Assembly: GCA_019454045.1 (NCBI GenBank)
Contig: SKCR01049638.1
Coordinates: forward strand, 62,001 to 126,000
Origin: Zanthoxylum bungeanum
Lineage: Eukaryota > Streptophyta > Magnoliopsida > Sapindales > Rutaceae
DNA: 64,000 nt
Direction: 5' to 3'
In this document: in pieces, positions 45,345 through 56,632 of the stretch
Numbering within the stretch: position 1 is the stretch's first letter
How the letters are laid out: every line of letters starts with the position of its first letter
The notes under the pieces: model-generated
What the model was told of the DNA's origin: nothing
The model's database searches: none
What the model saw: only the letters and a program-made list of their open reading frames with translations
Translations under genes and position numbers: made by a program

Positions 45345-47316
45345 TGTTAGACATTGTGTCCCATAGCGTCACTGTTTGTAAATGATATTGTATTATTGTA
45401 CAAAATTAACTATGTGATAATGAAATTGCCTTTTGCCGTTTTGTAATATTATTTACTTTGATTTATAAATGGCGAAAGTCCATATGATTAGTACTGGATT
45501 GAGATGATATGAGACAGTATCAATCCATAAAGGTTTAATCATTAAATATCCCTAGTCGGAGTATTATCGAGATCGGACATCGATAATGCGGAATAGACTA
45601 GTATTGCGCTTGTGCACGTTGTGAGGGCACAACGGCATAGTTCTCATATATTTAAGTATTGGATACTTATGCAAGTGCGATAGGAGGTTGTGTTTTACCG
45701 ATGGTACGGAAAACAGCTTCGCTCTGGATAGACCCCGCGGAATCCCATTGGTAGTATGTCTGCGTGTCTATGGGAGGCCGCATCAGGGTAGGTGTATATG
45801 GTCTTAACCTGAGACTTACATCGCTAGTACTTGCGACAATCGGTAAACTTTGGTTTTGGTGGTTGGGGACCTTAACCGGTTCTGTGTACACCTCTTCTGG
45901 GTTTATCGAGAATCGTAGTGTACTGGATGTGTGATGTCAAGATGGAAGTATCGCTTCAGACATATGGAGGTGATGATCACGCAGGACACAGAACTAGTAC
46001 TCTATAAAAGGTTGCAACCGTCGGGACAATATGACTAGGTCAGGATTGTCCGATTTAAAGAGACTAGTTGCTTGATGTCCGATATATGTTTCGTACGGGG
46101 CAGACACATCTCCAGCCCCAGGCCTAGCATGTGATCATCCGATACTGGATCGATGTACGCAATACTACGGTATACTACGCTTGATATAGATCTTATATTC
46201 CTATAAGAATATTTCTGGAGAATTGGGTAGGCATGGCGCTTTGCTAGAAGCCAACCTTGTCTTGTGAATCGGTAAGGTAAGAACGTAGTACGAGGTACGT
46301 GCGTGTTCGGATTATCCGACGACCGTATTTACTGCCAATATATCCGGAGATCTCTTGGGTCGCTTCCTGAAGATTCACCTATGATATTTGATTCGGACTT
46401 AATTAATCTTGGATTAATTGCGGAGAAACTTTATCTCGGATTAAGTGCCTTATTTAGAGAGAGAGCGATTAATTTGGAATTAATCGATAAAATTATTATA
46501 TTCGATATAATAATCGAAATTCGATTTCGACGCGAAATTAAAATTAGATTTTAATTCGGGCATACGAGTTAATTTAGAATTAATTCGTTAGCGACGTAAA
46601 AAAATAATTTCGCTAGGCGCGATTATTTATTTAAATTCGATTTAATTAACGTCGCGACGTAAGTTCGGTATTTCGGAAATATCGAACCCGAACCCGTGAG
46701 TGCATGTGGGCCCACTTTCATTTGGAAACGTGTGGGGCCCACATGACACATGTCATTATATGTATTATTTTATTGATGATGCATTGCATGGTGATAGTGT
46801 ACAATACACTCAATTGTTTGCATGGAGTTTGAGTGTTTGACACTCTAAGCCATTGCATGGTTGGTGTCATAATTTTATTATTGATTTAATAAATATTATG
46901 GCATAAATATAAATGATTTTTGGTAACAAAATCAATTAAAAAAAAACTCTCTTTTCTCTCACTTGCCGAAAACTGCATGCAGTTTTACTCTCCATCTTCT
47001 TCATTTTGGTTGTCTAAAACTTGAAGATATTGAGGTTGTTTGGAACATCTACTCACATGCAAGGCTAGCACCTTACAAGGGATCAAAAGAGGTGATAGGG
47101 AAACCATCATAGAGCAAGGAATACACAAAGCTTGGAGCTTCCACCTCTTCTCATCTTGGCCGAATCATCCCAACCTTGGAGCTTCCATTTTGGTTTGATT
47201 TTCTTCATCACTAAAGCAATGTAAGTATGATTCCGCCATACTTCATCTTATATATATATTCAATGTTGTATTTCAAATGCTTAATCTTTCCTTGGGACAT
47301 ATTATAGAAACCAACA
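45345..47316 (+). repeat. CopA 3' LTR (1972 bp)
   Basis: Starts TGTTAGACATTG and ends AAACCAACA, followed by the target duplication CGTGC. A TATA box is at 46003-46010 and the palindrome ACGTCGCGACGT at 46649-46660. Confidence 0.96.
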
Positions 47317-47445
47317 CGTGCTCCATTTTCGGAGTGCCATTTTCGGCGTCTGATGTGATAGTGGTCCATTTCAGAACCGTGCTCCATTTTTAGAGTTCCG
47401 TTTTTGGCGTCTGACGTGATAGTGGTCCATTTCTGAACCGTGCTG
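47317..47445 (-). repeat. GypD minisatellite, right part (61-bp units)
   Basis: CGTGCTCC recurs at 47317 and 47378, and the related CGTGCTGT at 47439, a 61-bp period, continuing the array cut at 37214. Confidence 0.92.
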
Positions 47446-48897
47446 TATGAGAAATGGGTGGGCTGGTCGCCCCCAGAATTGATCCATCTTTCTATTCTTT
47501 TGCTGCTTTCATAAATATTACTTCTCACGAGATAATCCCGATAGCTAAACATATTTCCGTCCTCAAAGGATGTTTCGTGTCGAAACTAGAGAACCTTCAA
47601 AGTACTTGATACGCTCAAATCCGCCCGTCTGAGCGAGTGATCTGAACTAGACTCCTAGTGTGTGTGTGCCAACGTTCTTTTGTAGCTTAGTCCTTAAGTA
47701 AGCCAATTCGATGATCTTGTCTCGGAGAATTGGATCAGTGGGTCTAACCAACCTAGATGTCTTGATCATACTCTGTGATTACTTCCTCGTACTCAACATG
47801 ATATGGTTTTCTTCTTTTTTCTTTCATCTCTTTCTTTTCTTTCTTTTCATTTTGAACTTTCTTTTTCTTTTTTCTTTTTCTTTTTCTTTTTTCTTTCTTT
47901 CTCTTTTTTTCGACACACCTACCCTTTAAGGTAGCATTTCTCCTTATGGTGGTCCTAATACTCGCCCATGGGTAGCTTCACGCTTATCGGTTATAGGTGG
48001 TCTATTTTTTTCTTTTCTTTTCAGAGACTTTTTCATCGCTTCCAACCATATCACATGTCATAACATAAGTAAACCAGGATGGTCATCTAGGCAAACGGTC
48101 ATTCACTGATCCGCCATCTCTTCAACTAGTCATCTCGCCGACTACTCAGGCTTCTACTACTAAGATTCTGTAATCAAGTGCTCGCGAGTCTAGCCGAGAT
48201 CAACCATTCAGAATAATGGATGAGGGCACATCTCCCACTCATCGTTTCTAAGGTTTCACCCTACAGCAAACAATGTCATCACCGGACATATGCCTAACCA
48301 TCAAGAACTTCTTCTTATTTTTTACTCCACTGGAATTCTTCCTTTCAACCGCTGATAATGTGGGCTTCGCCCCATGGGATTCCTTTCCTGAAACTGATAC
48401 CGGTGTGGGCCTTAACCCTGAGGGTTCATTCCCAAAACTAATGATTATGTGTGGGCCTCAACCCTGGGGATCCATTTCTGAAAACTGTTGATACTGTTTT
48501 GTTGCTCTTAGCTTGCTTGTATTTTGCCGCTTTTCCTTATTTTCTTCGAGACCTGTGAACACAAACAAAACAATTGAATAAAAACGCGTGCATGCAATAT
48601 GTATGTATGCATGTGTGGAGGTACTCCCTGTTCCTGATGGGTTAAACCCTCATTGTGCTCCTTGGCGCCATATGCCAATGCATGTCTCTGATCGCCCCCT
48701 GGGTCTGCTTATAGTTTCCTTATGTCGGTTCTCTTCTGGTGATTGTGCAGTTCTCTTTTGTCTGAAACCTGCAAACATAGAACAAACACAAAAATTGCAA
48801 GTACGTTACATGTATGCATGCATGCATGGATGAATTTCCTATCTCGTGGGTTAGGTCTTCTGCCAGTTCTCCCAGTAACTGCTCTGTCTCTTATTCC
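47446..48897 (-). other. GypD 3' UTR with long pyrimidine tract
   Basis: Non-coding. A run of about 100 bases made almost only of C and T lies at 47810-47910 (purines on the GypD sense strand). Around 48360-48480 three loose copies of GTGGGCCTTAACCCTGAGGG-like sequence occur. Part of 48590-48780 is related to the GypE 3' UTR. Confidence 0.65.
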
Positions 48898-49463
48898 TTA
48901 GGCGAAATATTGTTTCAGTCTGTCCACGTTTATTGGCTCGGCGAACTCGTTCCCTTTTAAGTCTGACAGTCTCACTGCCCCGTTTCCTATTACCTTCTTG
49001 ACTACGTATGGCCCTTCCCAGTTAGGTCTGAACTTTCCTCTCGGGTCCATCGTTAATGGCTTTGACTACTTAAATACCAGATCCCCCTCTCTGATCTTAG
49101 TAGGACACACCTTTTATTGAATGCTCGGGCCAATCTCTTCTGGTATAACTGTATATGATGTAATGACTTCATTCTCTTCTTATCGAGCAATACCAACTGT
49201 TCAAATCTCTGCAAGGCCCATTCTTGTTGAGGTAACTCAGCTTCTGCTAATACCATCATGGACTGTATCTCAACTTCCACCGGCAGTACTGTTTCCATTG
49301 CCTTTCGAGCTTCTTCTTTTCTTAAACACTTCAGTTGAATGCCATTCGCTTGTCTTTTGTATAGTTCTCCCTTCAAACTCACATATTGAGAAACCACTTC
49401 TGTATGGATATCTTGTCTTTTCTGCTTGCTTCTTTTGGGAATTCCCCGTGTTCTAAGTATCAC
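48898..49463 (-). pseudogene. GypD integrase, N- and C-terminal parts without a core
   Basis: On the minus strand from 49463: VSQYVSLKGELYKRQANGIQ is the start of the Tat integrase zinc-finger region. It passes after about 60 residues to VEIQSMMVLAEAELPQQEWA, RFEQLVLLDKKRMKSLHH and LYQKRLARAFNK, the C-terminal part. The D,D-35-E core between them is missing. The chain ends at TAA 48900-48898 after RLKQYFA. A frameshift lies near 49090. Confidence 0.85.
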
Positions 49464-51020
49464 TGAATATCATAGTACCAGGGTTGAATGCTTTTGTCAA
49501 ATATACTCACGTCGTGCAGATTGAAAGGAATGGACTCAGGCAAGTAAGCGAAATGAACGTCTTTATTATTATTAAAGAAAATATTCGAACAAGTAGACGA
49601 AGTCAATGTCCTTATTATTAATAAATACTGGATTGCAATCAAATAAATCAGGGAAATAAACATATGCGGTATTGCCTTCTTCCTCGGCCTATGGTTCTTC
49701 ACTGCTGTTATACCTTATCCCAATGCAAGACGCCTGGTGGTTGAGAGTCTGGAGGACAAAAGTTTCGGGTAGGCCGGAGTTGATCATGTAGGTGGGTGGT
49801 GGAACAGAGTGGTAGTTAGGTAGATGGTTTATGTATGTGTTGTGTTGTTCTTTTTCTGGATCGGGTATTTTATGGGCGTCAATGAGGTTTTAGATCTCAT
49901 GCATAAGGTGGGTGCAGTTGTCAATTTCGTGGCCTCTCCTCTGATGGAAGTGACAATGTAGGCTTACGTCAAGGTTGGGTGGTATAGGGTCTGGAAGTGG
50001 TTTAGGCTCTAAAGGTTCTAAGAGTCCTTGCGTCTTTAGCTTTTCAAACACTTTTGACAAAGGTCTACCAAGGTTGGAGAATCGTTTGTTTCTAACGGTA
50101 GCGACCTCAGCAGTAGTGGGCTTGGTCTTAGAAGGCCCCCTAAAAGTTCTTATATTTTGGCCATAGAACCTCCTATTCTAAGCTTCCTCCTCCTCAATGT
50201 CCATAACGGTTTCCATCAACTGTCGTAAGTCACCAATCATAGAGGTCATCCTCCTCAGTTTTCAATAAATAGAGGGCTTAGTACCCTTGATGATCATCTT
50301 GATCTGGTCTTTCTCCGAGGGCCGAGTCTGCATCTTTGGAAGCTGGCTTCTCCAGTGGTCCATATAATCCTTGAAGCTCTCATCCGACTTCTGTTTGGTA
50401 TTCTCCAAGTTGCGAAGCGATAAGTCGATCTCCAAATTCGTGACATATTGTTTCAGAAAAGCGTCCGCTAGTGCCCTCCAATCATCATTGACCTTCCTCT
50501 CCAGGCCATGATAACATACCACGGGTGCCCCTTCAAGCGACATCCTGAACATCTTCTGAACCTGACGCTTCAACAGGCCCACTGAACTCATTATAGAAAC
50601 ATATTGTCGGAGATGAACCATCGGATCCCCGTTCCCATTGAACTTGGCTATGTCAGGCATTTTGAACTGAGCCGGAAGCTGCTCCTCAAAAGTCATCGCC
50701 TCATAATCCAACAAATCCCCATGCTTACCCTTCAGCTTGCGGGTAACCGATTCCACCTGATCGCAGAGTTTCTGCAATTCAGCCTGAGACTCGGCTATCC
50801 TTCCTAGGGCATACTCAGCCATGTCATCATCAAAGACGGGGACATCATCATTCAACCCGCTCGGAGGGCTCTCACACCTCTCATTCTCAGAGCCTCCCGC
50901 AGCGCGGGGCACAACCATATTAGTCATAGTAGTGGTCAGAGCTTGCAGTTGCTCGGTAACCTTAGTGAGATTAGCTTCCAGCTGATCCATACGAGATCCC
51001 TCGTTAACTGATTCACTCAT
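49464..51020 (-). pseudogene. GypD gag and linker
   Basis: The start is the ATG at 51020 (MSESVNEGSRMDQLEANLTK, likely coiled coil to residue 40). The capsid domain follows: DDVPVFDDDMAEYALGRIAE, MTFEEQLPAQFKMPDIAKFN, VCYHGLERKVNDDWRALADA and DYMDHWRSQLPKMQTR. A stop follows PSIY at about 50263. Beyond it, the zinc knuckle CHFHQRRGHEIDNC is complete (about 49955-49915). The linker has YFPDLFDCNP near 49650. No protease motif was seen. Confidence 0.9.
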
Positions 51021-51602
51021 GTTGGCTAATGGTCTTTTGACGAGTCTTCCCTCTTCCCTAACCCAACAGGTATCTATGATGGCTTTTAAGACACAGAGGT
51101 TAACATGATGCGTGTATGCATGAGATGTATGAGATGCGTGCGATGTATGAAATATATAAGTCGGCCCATTATCATTTTAAAGCATTCAATCATACTATTG
51201 CGCGGTGCAAACTTGTCCCTGTTAAAAAGGCCCAATAGGTTTACACTTTTGCGATAACATGGCTAAATGACTCCAAATGATAAGAGGCCCAAACATAAAA
51301 TTGCCCATGGACATTTCAGAAACTTTTGGCCCAATTTTCAAAGGACACGAACTCGTCCCAGTTTAAATGGCCCAACAAGCCCATACCTCATGACAAAAAG
51401 TCCAACTGAATCCAAATGACGATGGTCCTAAACATAGGCATAAACAGATAGTTTCTATTGGTCCTACAACTACAGTTCACACATGGGTTTATGGGGGTGT
51501 AGACAAAGGCTCCCGCTGACGAAGGATTGTCCACAACTAGGACACCCCACTCAAGGGTTCGAGCGACCAAGTGAGCGCACCTTTATTATACCAAAAGGTA
51601 CG
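51021..51602 (-). other. GypD leader, with diverged duplication
   Basis: Non-coding. Two diverged copies of about 90 bp (51209-51300 and 51349-51440) share ACTxGTCCC, AAxGGCCCAA and CCAAATGA. The LTR end and primer-binding site expected next to 51602 are absent. Confidence 0.6.
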
Positions 51603-53804
51603 TGTGAACTAGGAAAATGATTTAAGGCCGCACTCACCCCTCGCAAGGGAAGACCTCAAACCGTTGGGTTCGGAATGGTCTCTTACTTATGCCACTTGTA
51701 ATGAATAGATTTGTGCAATAATCTAAACAACTCTACGCAACAATAACCTACATCCAAGTTTGCATACAACATATATCTAAGTTTGCATATAACCTATGTC
51801 TAAGTTTGCATATAACCTATATCTAAGTTTGCATGCATAAAAGTAAGTCGAACTAACGGTAAGCACACAATCTCATGAACATATTGAATTATTAAAGCGA
51901 AAAATAAATAACAACCTAAACATAAACATAAATTAAATTCCTAATGCGAAAGACATAACTAATCATGCTTTGAAAATAACATCCTATTTCTAATAAACAA
52001 CGAATAAACACAAGATTAGATGAAATGAAATATGTGTGTTTCTCAAGCGGTACGTGGAATTGTATCCCGAGTTCCGACCATACTACCGTCCATTCGGATT
52101 CGGTTATGGAATTTACGTACGGGTTTCCATCCGATATACCACAAGAAATAGCACAAAATCATTCATCCCATGGCCACAACATACATAAATCCACAATATT
52201 CATGCGAAGAAATAATGATAAATAATAGAAAAAAGAACGGGAATAAATAAAAAGGGTGCCATCAGGTCTAACCTCTTAAGTCGTCCCTTGTCGAGAGGGT
52301 TGATGCTCCGCGACTTTTCCGATTCACTGGTTCGTTGTTTTCCTTCGTTGCCTCACTGTTTGGGCTGCTATTTTGTATTGTTTCTTGCTGCTGTTTTAGT
52401 CTTATTTTGGTGACTGTTTCACGATTTTGAATGCGGTTTTTTGGTGGACTGGTTTGTAGTTTTGAGTGCAGTTCAGGGGCTGTTTCGTGCGGTCTAAAAG
52501 GTTCAGGTCAGGGGCTGTTTTGCGGGTTTTAGGGTGAAGGTCATGGGCTATTTTGTGTGGTTTTAGGGTGCAGGTCAAGCGCTGTTTTGTGCGGTTTAAA
52601 GGGTGCAAGTCATGGGCTATTTTGCAGGTGGCTTATGAGGTGGAGGGCTGACTGTTTCCGGTGTTAGGGTTACTTTGGTCGTGCGTTTGTTTTATGAAAG
52701 TGGTGTGGCGGTGACTGTTTTTGTTTGTTGCTGCATGCGTGACCGATGTGGGATTTTGCTATGTTTGTTGATTCGGCTTTGCATGGGATTTGAGAAAATG
52801 GACGTGTTGAATGGCAGTTTAGGTTTGTTTTACGTGTGCATGGTATTGGTGAGCCGTGAATGTGTTGGTTCATGCGACGCAAGGGGGTGCTGCTGGCTTA
52901 TGTGAGGGGTAGTTTGATGAATATCAGAGAGAGATGGGGGAGAGAGAGATTGGTTAAAAAGAGGCCATTAGGGTTTTCTTTAGGGTTTGTGTTTTTTGGT
53001 TTAGGGTTCTGTGGATGCCGAGAGAGGAATGAGCTATGTGATGATGGTTTGTTTGTTAATTAGTGGGCTGGTTATGTGTATGTGTTGCTTTGGCGATAGA
53101 GAAGGGTTTGCGTGAGGGTTAGAGAGAGAGAGATGATTGGCGTGTAGGGTTAGAGAGAGAAAGATGTGGGAGAGGAGAGAAGGCGTGAATGTGCTAGGGG
53201 TTCTAAGGTTGGGTTTATGCTTCTTTTAATTGGCAATGGTTGGGGTTATCCTTATGTTAATAGGGAAGGAATATTTTGTAATTATAAGCGGATATTTAAT
53301 TTGTGTGTCATAAGGAAAGAATCTATCCAAATTAGGAAGGTAATTTAATTTGATTTTATTTTATTTTATTCAGTTTTGGAAGGTTATTTAATTTAATTAG
53401 GAAGGTATTTGATGAGATTTGATTTGAATCTTTTAATTTGGGAAGGTGATTTGGTTTGATTTCAACAAGTGTTTAATGTGTGAGTTTGTTATTTTAGGAA
53501 GCTTTGGGCATGGAGTTTGGTCTATTTGGGCGTGAGTTTGGTTTGTTTTGGTGGGCTTGCTATGTTGTTTGGTGATGTATAGGCTCGGTGTGTGACTTGC
53601 GGGGGTTTTGGGCTAAGGATAAGTTTAAAATAGAGGCTTAACGAGCAAACCTGAAGCTAAGCAAACGAATTAAATCCAACAAGGTGTCAATTTCTAACTC
53701 TTCCCTTTCGACATCCGTTTCCCACGACTTCCACAACTTAAAGAGGTAGTGTCTCCATGTGAGACTCATCATCGGGACTTATATGCAAAAATGCAGTGCC
53801 TACA
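51603..53804 (-). repeat. GypD 5' LTR (2202 bp), end next to the leader missing
   Basis: Aligns with the LTR at 34154-36380 from TGTGAACTAGGAAAATG onward and ends CCTACA at 53804, then the target duplication GACCT. The first 110 or so bases of the plus-strand LTR, including TGTAGG, are replaced by other sequence. Frames at 52675-53063 are the same LTR repeat reading as in the partner. Confidence 0.9.
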
Positions 53805-54629
53805 GACCTTTTACTGGAAAAGGTATAAGAGCCAATCAACCTCTTGAGCTAATACATTCAGACTTTTGCGGACCGATGAATGTAAAAGCCCAGGGTGGTT
53901 ATGAATACTTCGTCACTTTTATTGACGATTATTCTAGAAATGGGTATATTTACCTAAAGCAGCACAAGTCATATATTTTTGAAAAATTCAAAGAATATCA
54001 CGCTGAGGTTGAGAACCAATTAGGTAAAACCAACAAAATTTTATGATCGGATCATGGAGGAGGATACCTTGATAGAGATTTTGAGGAATTCTTAGTTGAG
54101 CACGAAATAGTATCCTAGCTCACAATACCTAGAACACCATAGCAAAATGGCATTGCAGAAAAGAGAAATCGGACCCTACTAGACATGATGAGATCAATAT
54201 TTAGTTACAGTACACTACCTAGTTCATTCAGGGGGTATGCATTGAAAAAATCAATGTATATCCCAAATGTAGTTTCATTTAAGTCTATTCCTAAGACTCC
54301 TTTAGAGTTGTGGAATGGTCGTAAAGCTAGTTTACGACATTTTCGCATATGGAGGTATCCAGCACATATGCTGAAGAATAGTACTACAAAGCTAAAGCCA
54401 CGTTCACAGATATGCATATTTATAGGCTATCCTAAGGAGACTAAGGATGGGTTCTTTTATAGCCCGGAAGATAACAAAGTATTTGTTTCGGAAAATGTTA
54501 CATTTCATTAGGAGGACTATATGAGAGAGTTCAAACTCGAAGTAAAGTGTTACTTGAGGAGTTACTTACTGGTTCGACCAGCACACCATCATCAACTATT
54601 GACAAAGGTTATATAAGAGAAAAGAAGGA
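53805..54629 (+). pseudogene. CopC integrase
   Basis: After GACCT the CopC chain resumes in the pre-integrase end (RPFTGKGIRANQPLELIHSD). The catalytic acids are Asp in HSDFCGPM at 53861, Asp at 54050 (after a TGA at 54044) and Glu in IAEKRNRT at 54158, 36 codons later. The C-terminal region has IFIGYPKETKDGFFY and VFVSENVTFH, ending 54511 with a stop. Several point stops show age, but spacing is kept. Confidence 0.9.
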
Positions 54630-55503
54630 GTAGATGGGAAGGTACAGACCTTTAAGGCTAGGCTAATGGCCAAAGGTTATACCATAACCAGGAAAGAGGA
54701 AGTCGACTATGAGGAGACTTTCTCGTCAGTAGCCATGCTAAAATCCATTTGTATTCTTCTATCCATTGTCGCATATTATGACTATGAGATTTGGAAAATA
54801 GATGTCAAGACAGCATTCTAAAATGGAAATCTTGATGAGAGTATCTATATAGTACAACCAGAGGGGTTCATAACCCAATGTCAAGAGCAAAAAGTTTCGC
54901 AAAGGTCCATTTATGTTCTTAAATAAGTATGTCGATCTTCGAACATAAGAATTGATACTAGAAACAAGTCTTATAATTTTGAACAGAACGTCGATGAGCC
55001 TTGTGTTTACAAGAGCATCATTGATGGTAAGATGGTTTTTCTCATTTTATAAGTCGATGATATTTTACTCATTGGGAATGATGTAAAGATATTATCGGAC
55101 GTGAAAATATGGCTAACTAATCAATTCCAAATGAAAGATTTAGGAGAGGCTAGTTATTTACTTGGGATCTAGATTATTCGGGATCGCAAGAGATAACTAT
55201 TAGCAATATCTCAGGCATCATATATCGACAAGAGCCTTATGCGATTTAGGATGCAGAATTTCTAGAAATGTAATTTTCTTTTTAGACATGGAATTCATTT
55301 ATCTAAGGAACAATCTCCCAAGATACCTCAAGCAATTGAGGAAATGAGACATATCTCCTATGCCTCAGTGATTGATAGTCTTATGTATGATATGTTATGC
55401 ACGAGGCCAGAGATCTGCTTCACAATAGGAGTAGTCAATAGGTTTCAGTCCAACCCAGGAATGGATCATTGGGCGGCTGTGAAACATATTCTCAAGTATC
55501 TTA
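54630..55503 (+). pseudogene. CopC reverse transcriptase and partial RNase H
   Basis: RT landmarks are RLMAKGYTITRKEEVDYEET, WKIDVKTAF and the catalytic box, where Tyr of YVDD is now a TAA stop (55050-55052) before VDD. The connection region DSLMYDMLCTRPEICFTIGV leads to HWAAVKHILKYL, where the match ends at about 55503. The next base starts CopF LTR sequence, so RNase H is cut. Confidence 0.87.
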
Positions 55504-55899
55504 TCATTCTTCTCCCTCTCTCACGCCCAAAAGGGGCTGTTTTCCTCTTCTGGTTTTGGCCACTACCGAGAGCCAAGGAGAAGAAATGTGATGATTTTGT
55601 TGCAAAATCAAGAGTGCTAGCACACAATGGAGACATACAAAGGTGATAGGGAAACCCACTTGTGAGCTTGGAATCATCAAACAAAGCTTGGAGCTTGATG
55701 ACGGACCATGACCAAAATTTCTTGGAGGACAGAAATGCTCACTGCCGAGAGCCTTGGAGGGTTTCAAAGGGCATAAAAAGTTTTTGTTCTTCACCGCATC
55801 GCCTCAACCGATTGATGTAAGTATTCCGCAACTTCTTCGTGTATTCGCATTATGTTTCATCGCTTTATTCGATCATCGGGACCGTAGATTTTCCCAACA
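55504..55899 (+). repeat. CopF 5' LTR, only its last 396 bp
   Basis: Starts within LTR sequence like CopB 22190 onward (TCTCTCACGCCCAAAAGGGG) and ends TTCCCAACA at 55899. The left part is missing; the join with CopC RNase H has no target duplication. Confidence 0.85.
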
Positions 55900-55900
55900 A

Positions 55901-55911
55901 CGGTATCAGAG
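55901..55911 (+). other. CopF primer-binding site
   Basis: CGGTATCAGAG directly after the LTR; differs from the initiator-Met tRNA complement TGGTATCAGAG at the first base. Confidence 0.8.
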
Positions 55912-56632
55912 TGAGTAAAAGCATGAAACTTGAACTTAGGATTAAAATTGGGTAAATTGATTTTGAGCATGATTTGGTTAAATTGTTTGATTAAATATGC
56001 TTAAATGATAATTGAAGTTTGATTGGATCAATTTCATGAAATATTGTTTGGAACAATTTTGCCCAAAAATATTGGCTTGGCCGAATATGAAGCTTGCCCT
56101 AATGTCTTGGAATTTTTGATTTTTGATTCATTGGATTACTTGAAATCAATTGGGAATGTTGATTTAATGTTGAATTGGATTCAATTGGATTGGATTTAAA
56201 ATTGGACATATAAATCCCTAATTGCCGAGACAATATATCATGGTATATGGGTTTGATTTTTGTTAAAATGTGTTGGACATGTTTTAATGTTGATAAGCAT
56301 AATTAATTAGGCTAATTGGTGTTTTGGAAATATTGATTTAGTTGATTAATTATGGCATTACATTTTGAGTAATTAAATTGTGAAATTGGAATTTTAGAAT
56401 TTAATTATGTTGGGCTTAAATTGGATTTGGGCTTGAAAAGTTGTTATTGGGCTTTAATGGGCTTGGTTGTACCAAGATTGGTTTAGGCAAATTGATTGGA
56501 TCCAATTGGGCCCAAAACCATTTCCATAAAGTCCAATTATGACTAATGGACCTTTTAAAATTTTAATTGGGCCTACATTGATTTCTAGGCTTATGGGGTT
56601 ATTCATTGATTGGGCTTTGGTTATTGGGTTTG
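55912..56632 (+). other. CopF leader, left part
   Basis: Matches the CopB leader from 22600 to about 23460. No coding content. It stops at the GypS insertion, flank GTTTG (56628-56632). Confidence 0.8.

Larger units (their letters stand above)
37215..47316 (+). mobile_element. CopA: near-complete copia element, TSD CGTGC
   Basis: 5' LTR 37215-39170, primer site, leader, gag, protease, integrase, RT, RNase H, polypurine tract and 3' LTR 45345-47316 are all present in copia order. The 5-bp duplication CGTGC lies at 37210-37214 and 47317-47321. By eye the two LTRs differ by about nine substitutions and about twenty short length changes. This is the youngest element seen, inserted in the GypD 3' UTR. 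The coding frame is interrupted several times. Confidence 0.95.
34045..53804 (-). mobile_element. GypD: minus-strand Tat-type gypsy element with CopA inside
   Basis: Ends are TGTAGG at 34045 and CCTACA at 53804, with GACCT duplicated on both sides. On the minus strand the order is 5' LTR (53804-51603, incomplete), leader, gag, integrase N- and C-terminal parts without a core, 3' UTR with minisatellite, polypurine tract and 3' LTR (36380-34045). CopA (37215-47316) lies in the 3' UTR. Without CopA, GypD is about 9.65 kb. RT and RNase H are deleted. Confidence 0.92.
28663..55503 (+). mobile_element. CopC: copia element split by GypD, 3' end lost
   Basis: 5' LTR, primer site, leader, gag, protease and pre-integrase lie at 28663-34044. 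Then GypD with its cargo (34045-53804) intervenes. Integrase, RT and part of RNase H follow at 53810-55503. The two halves meet at the target duplication GACCT (34040-34044 and 53805-53809). CopC ends in RNase H where a CopF LTR fragment begins, so its 3' LTR is lost. Its left flank is GCTTA (28658-28662). Confidence 0.9.

Noticed and set aside
53759..53808. N-terminal residues of the frame 53759-54046
   Set aside because: They read through the end of the GypD LTR; CopC coding resumes only at the target duplication 53805-53809.
55344..55646. A single frame joining RNase H to downstream sequence
   Set aside because: Its second half is CopF LTR read in a chance frame after the junction at about 55503.
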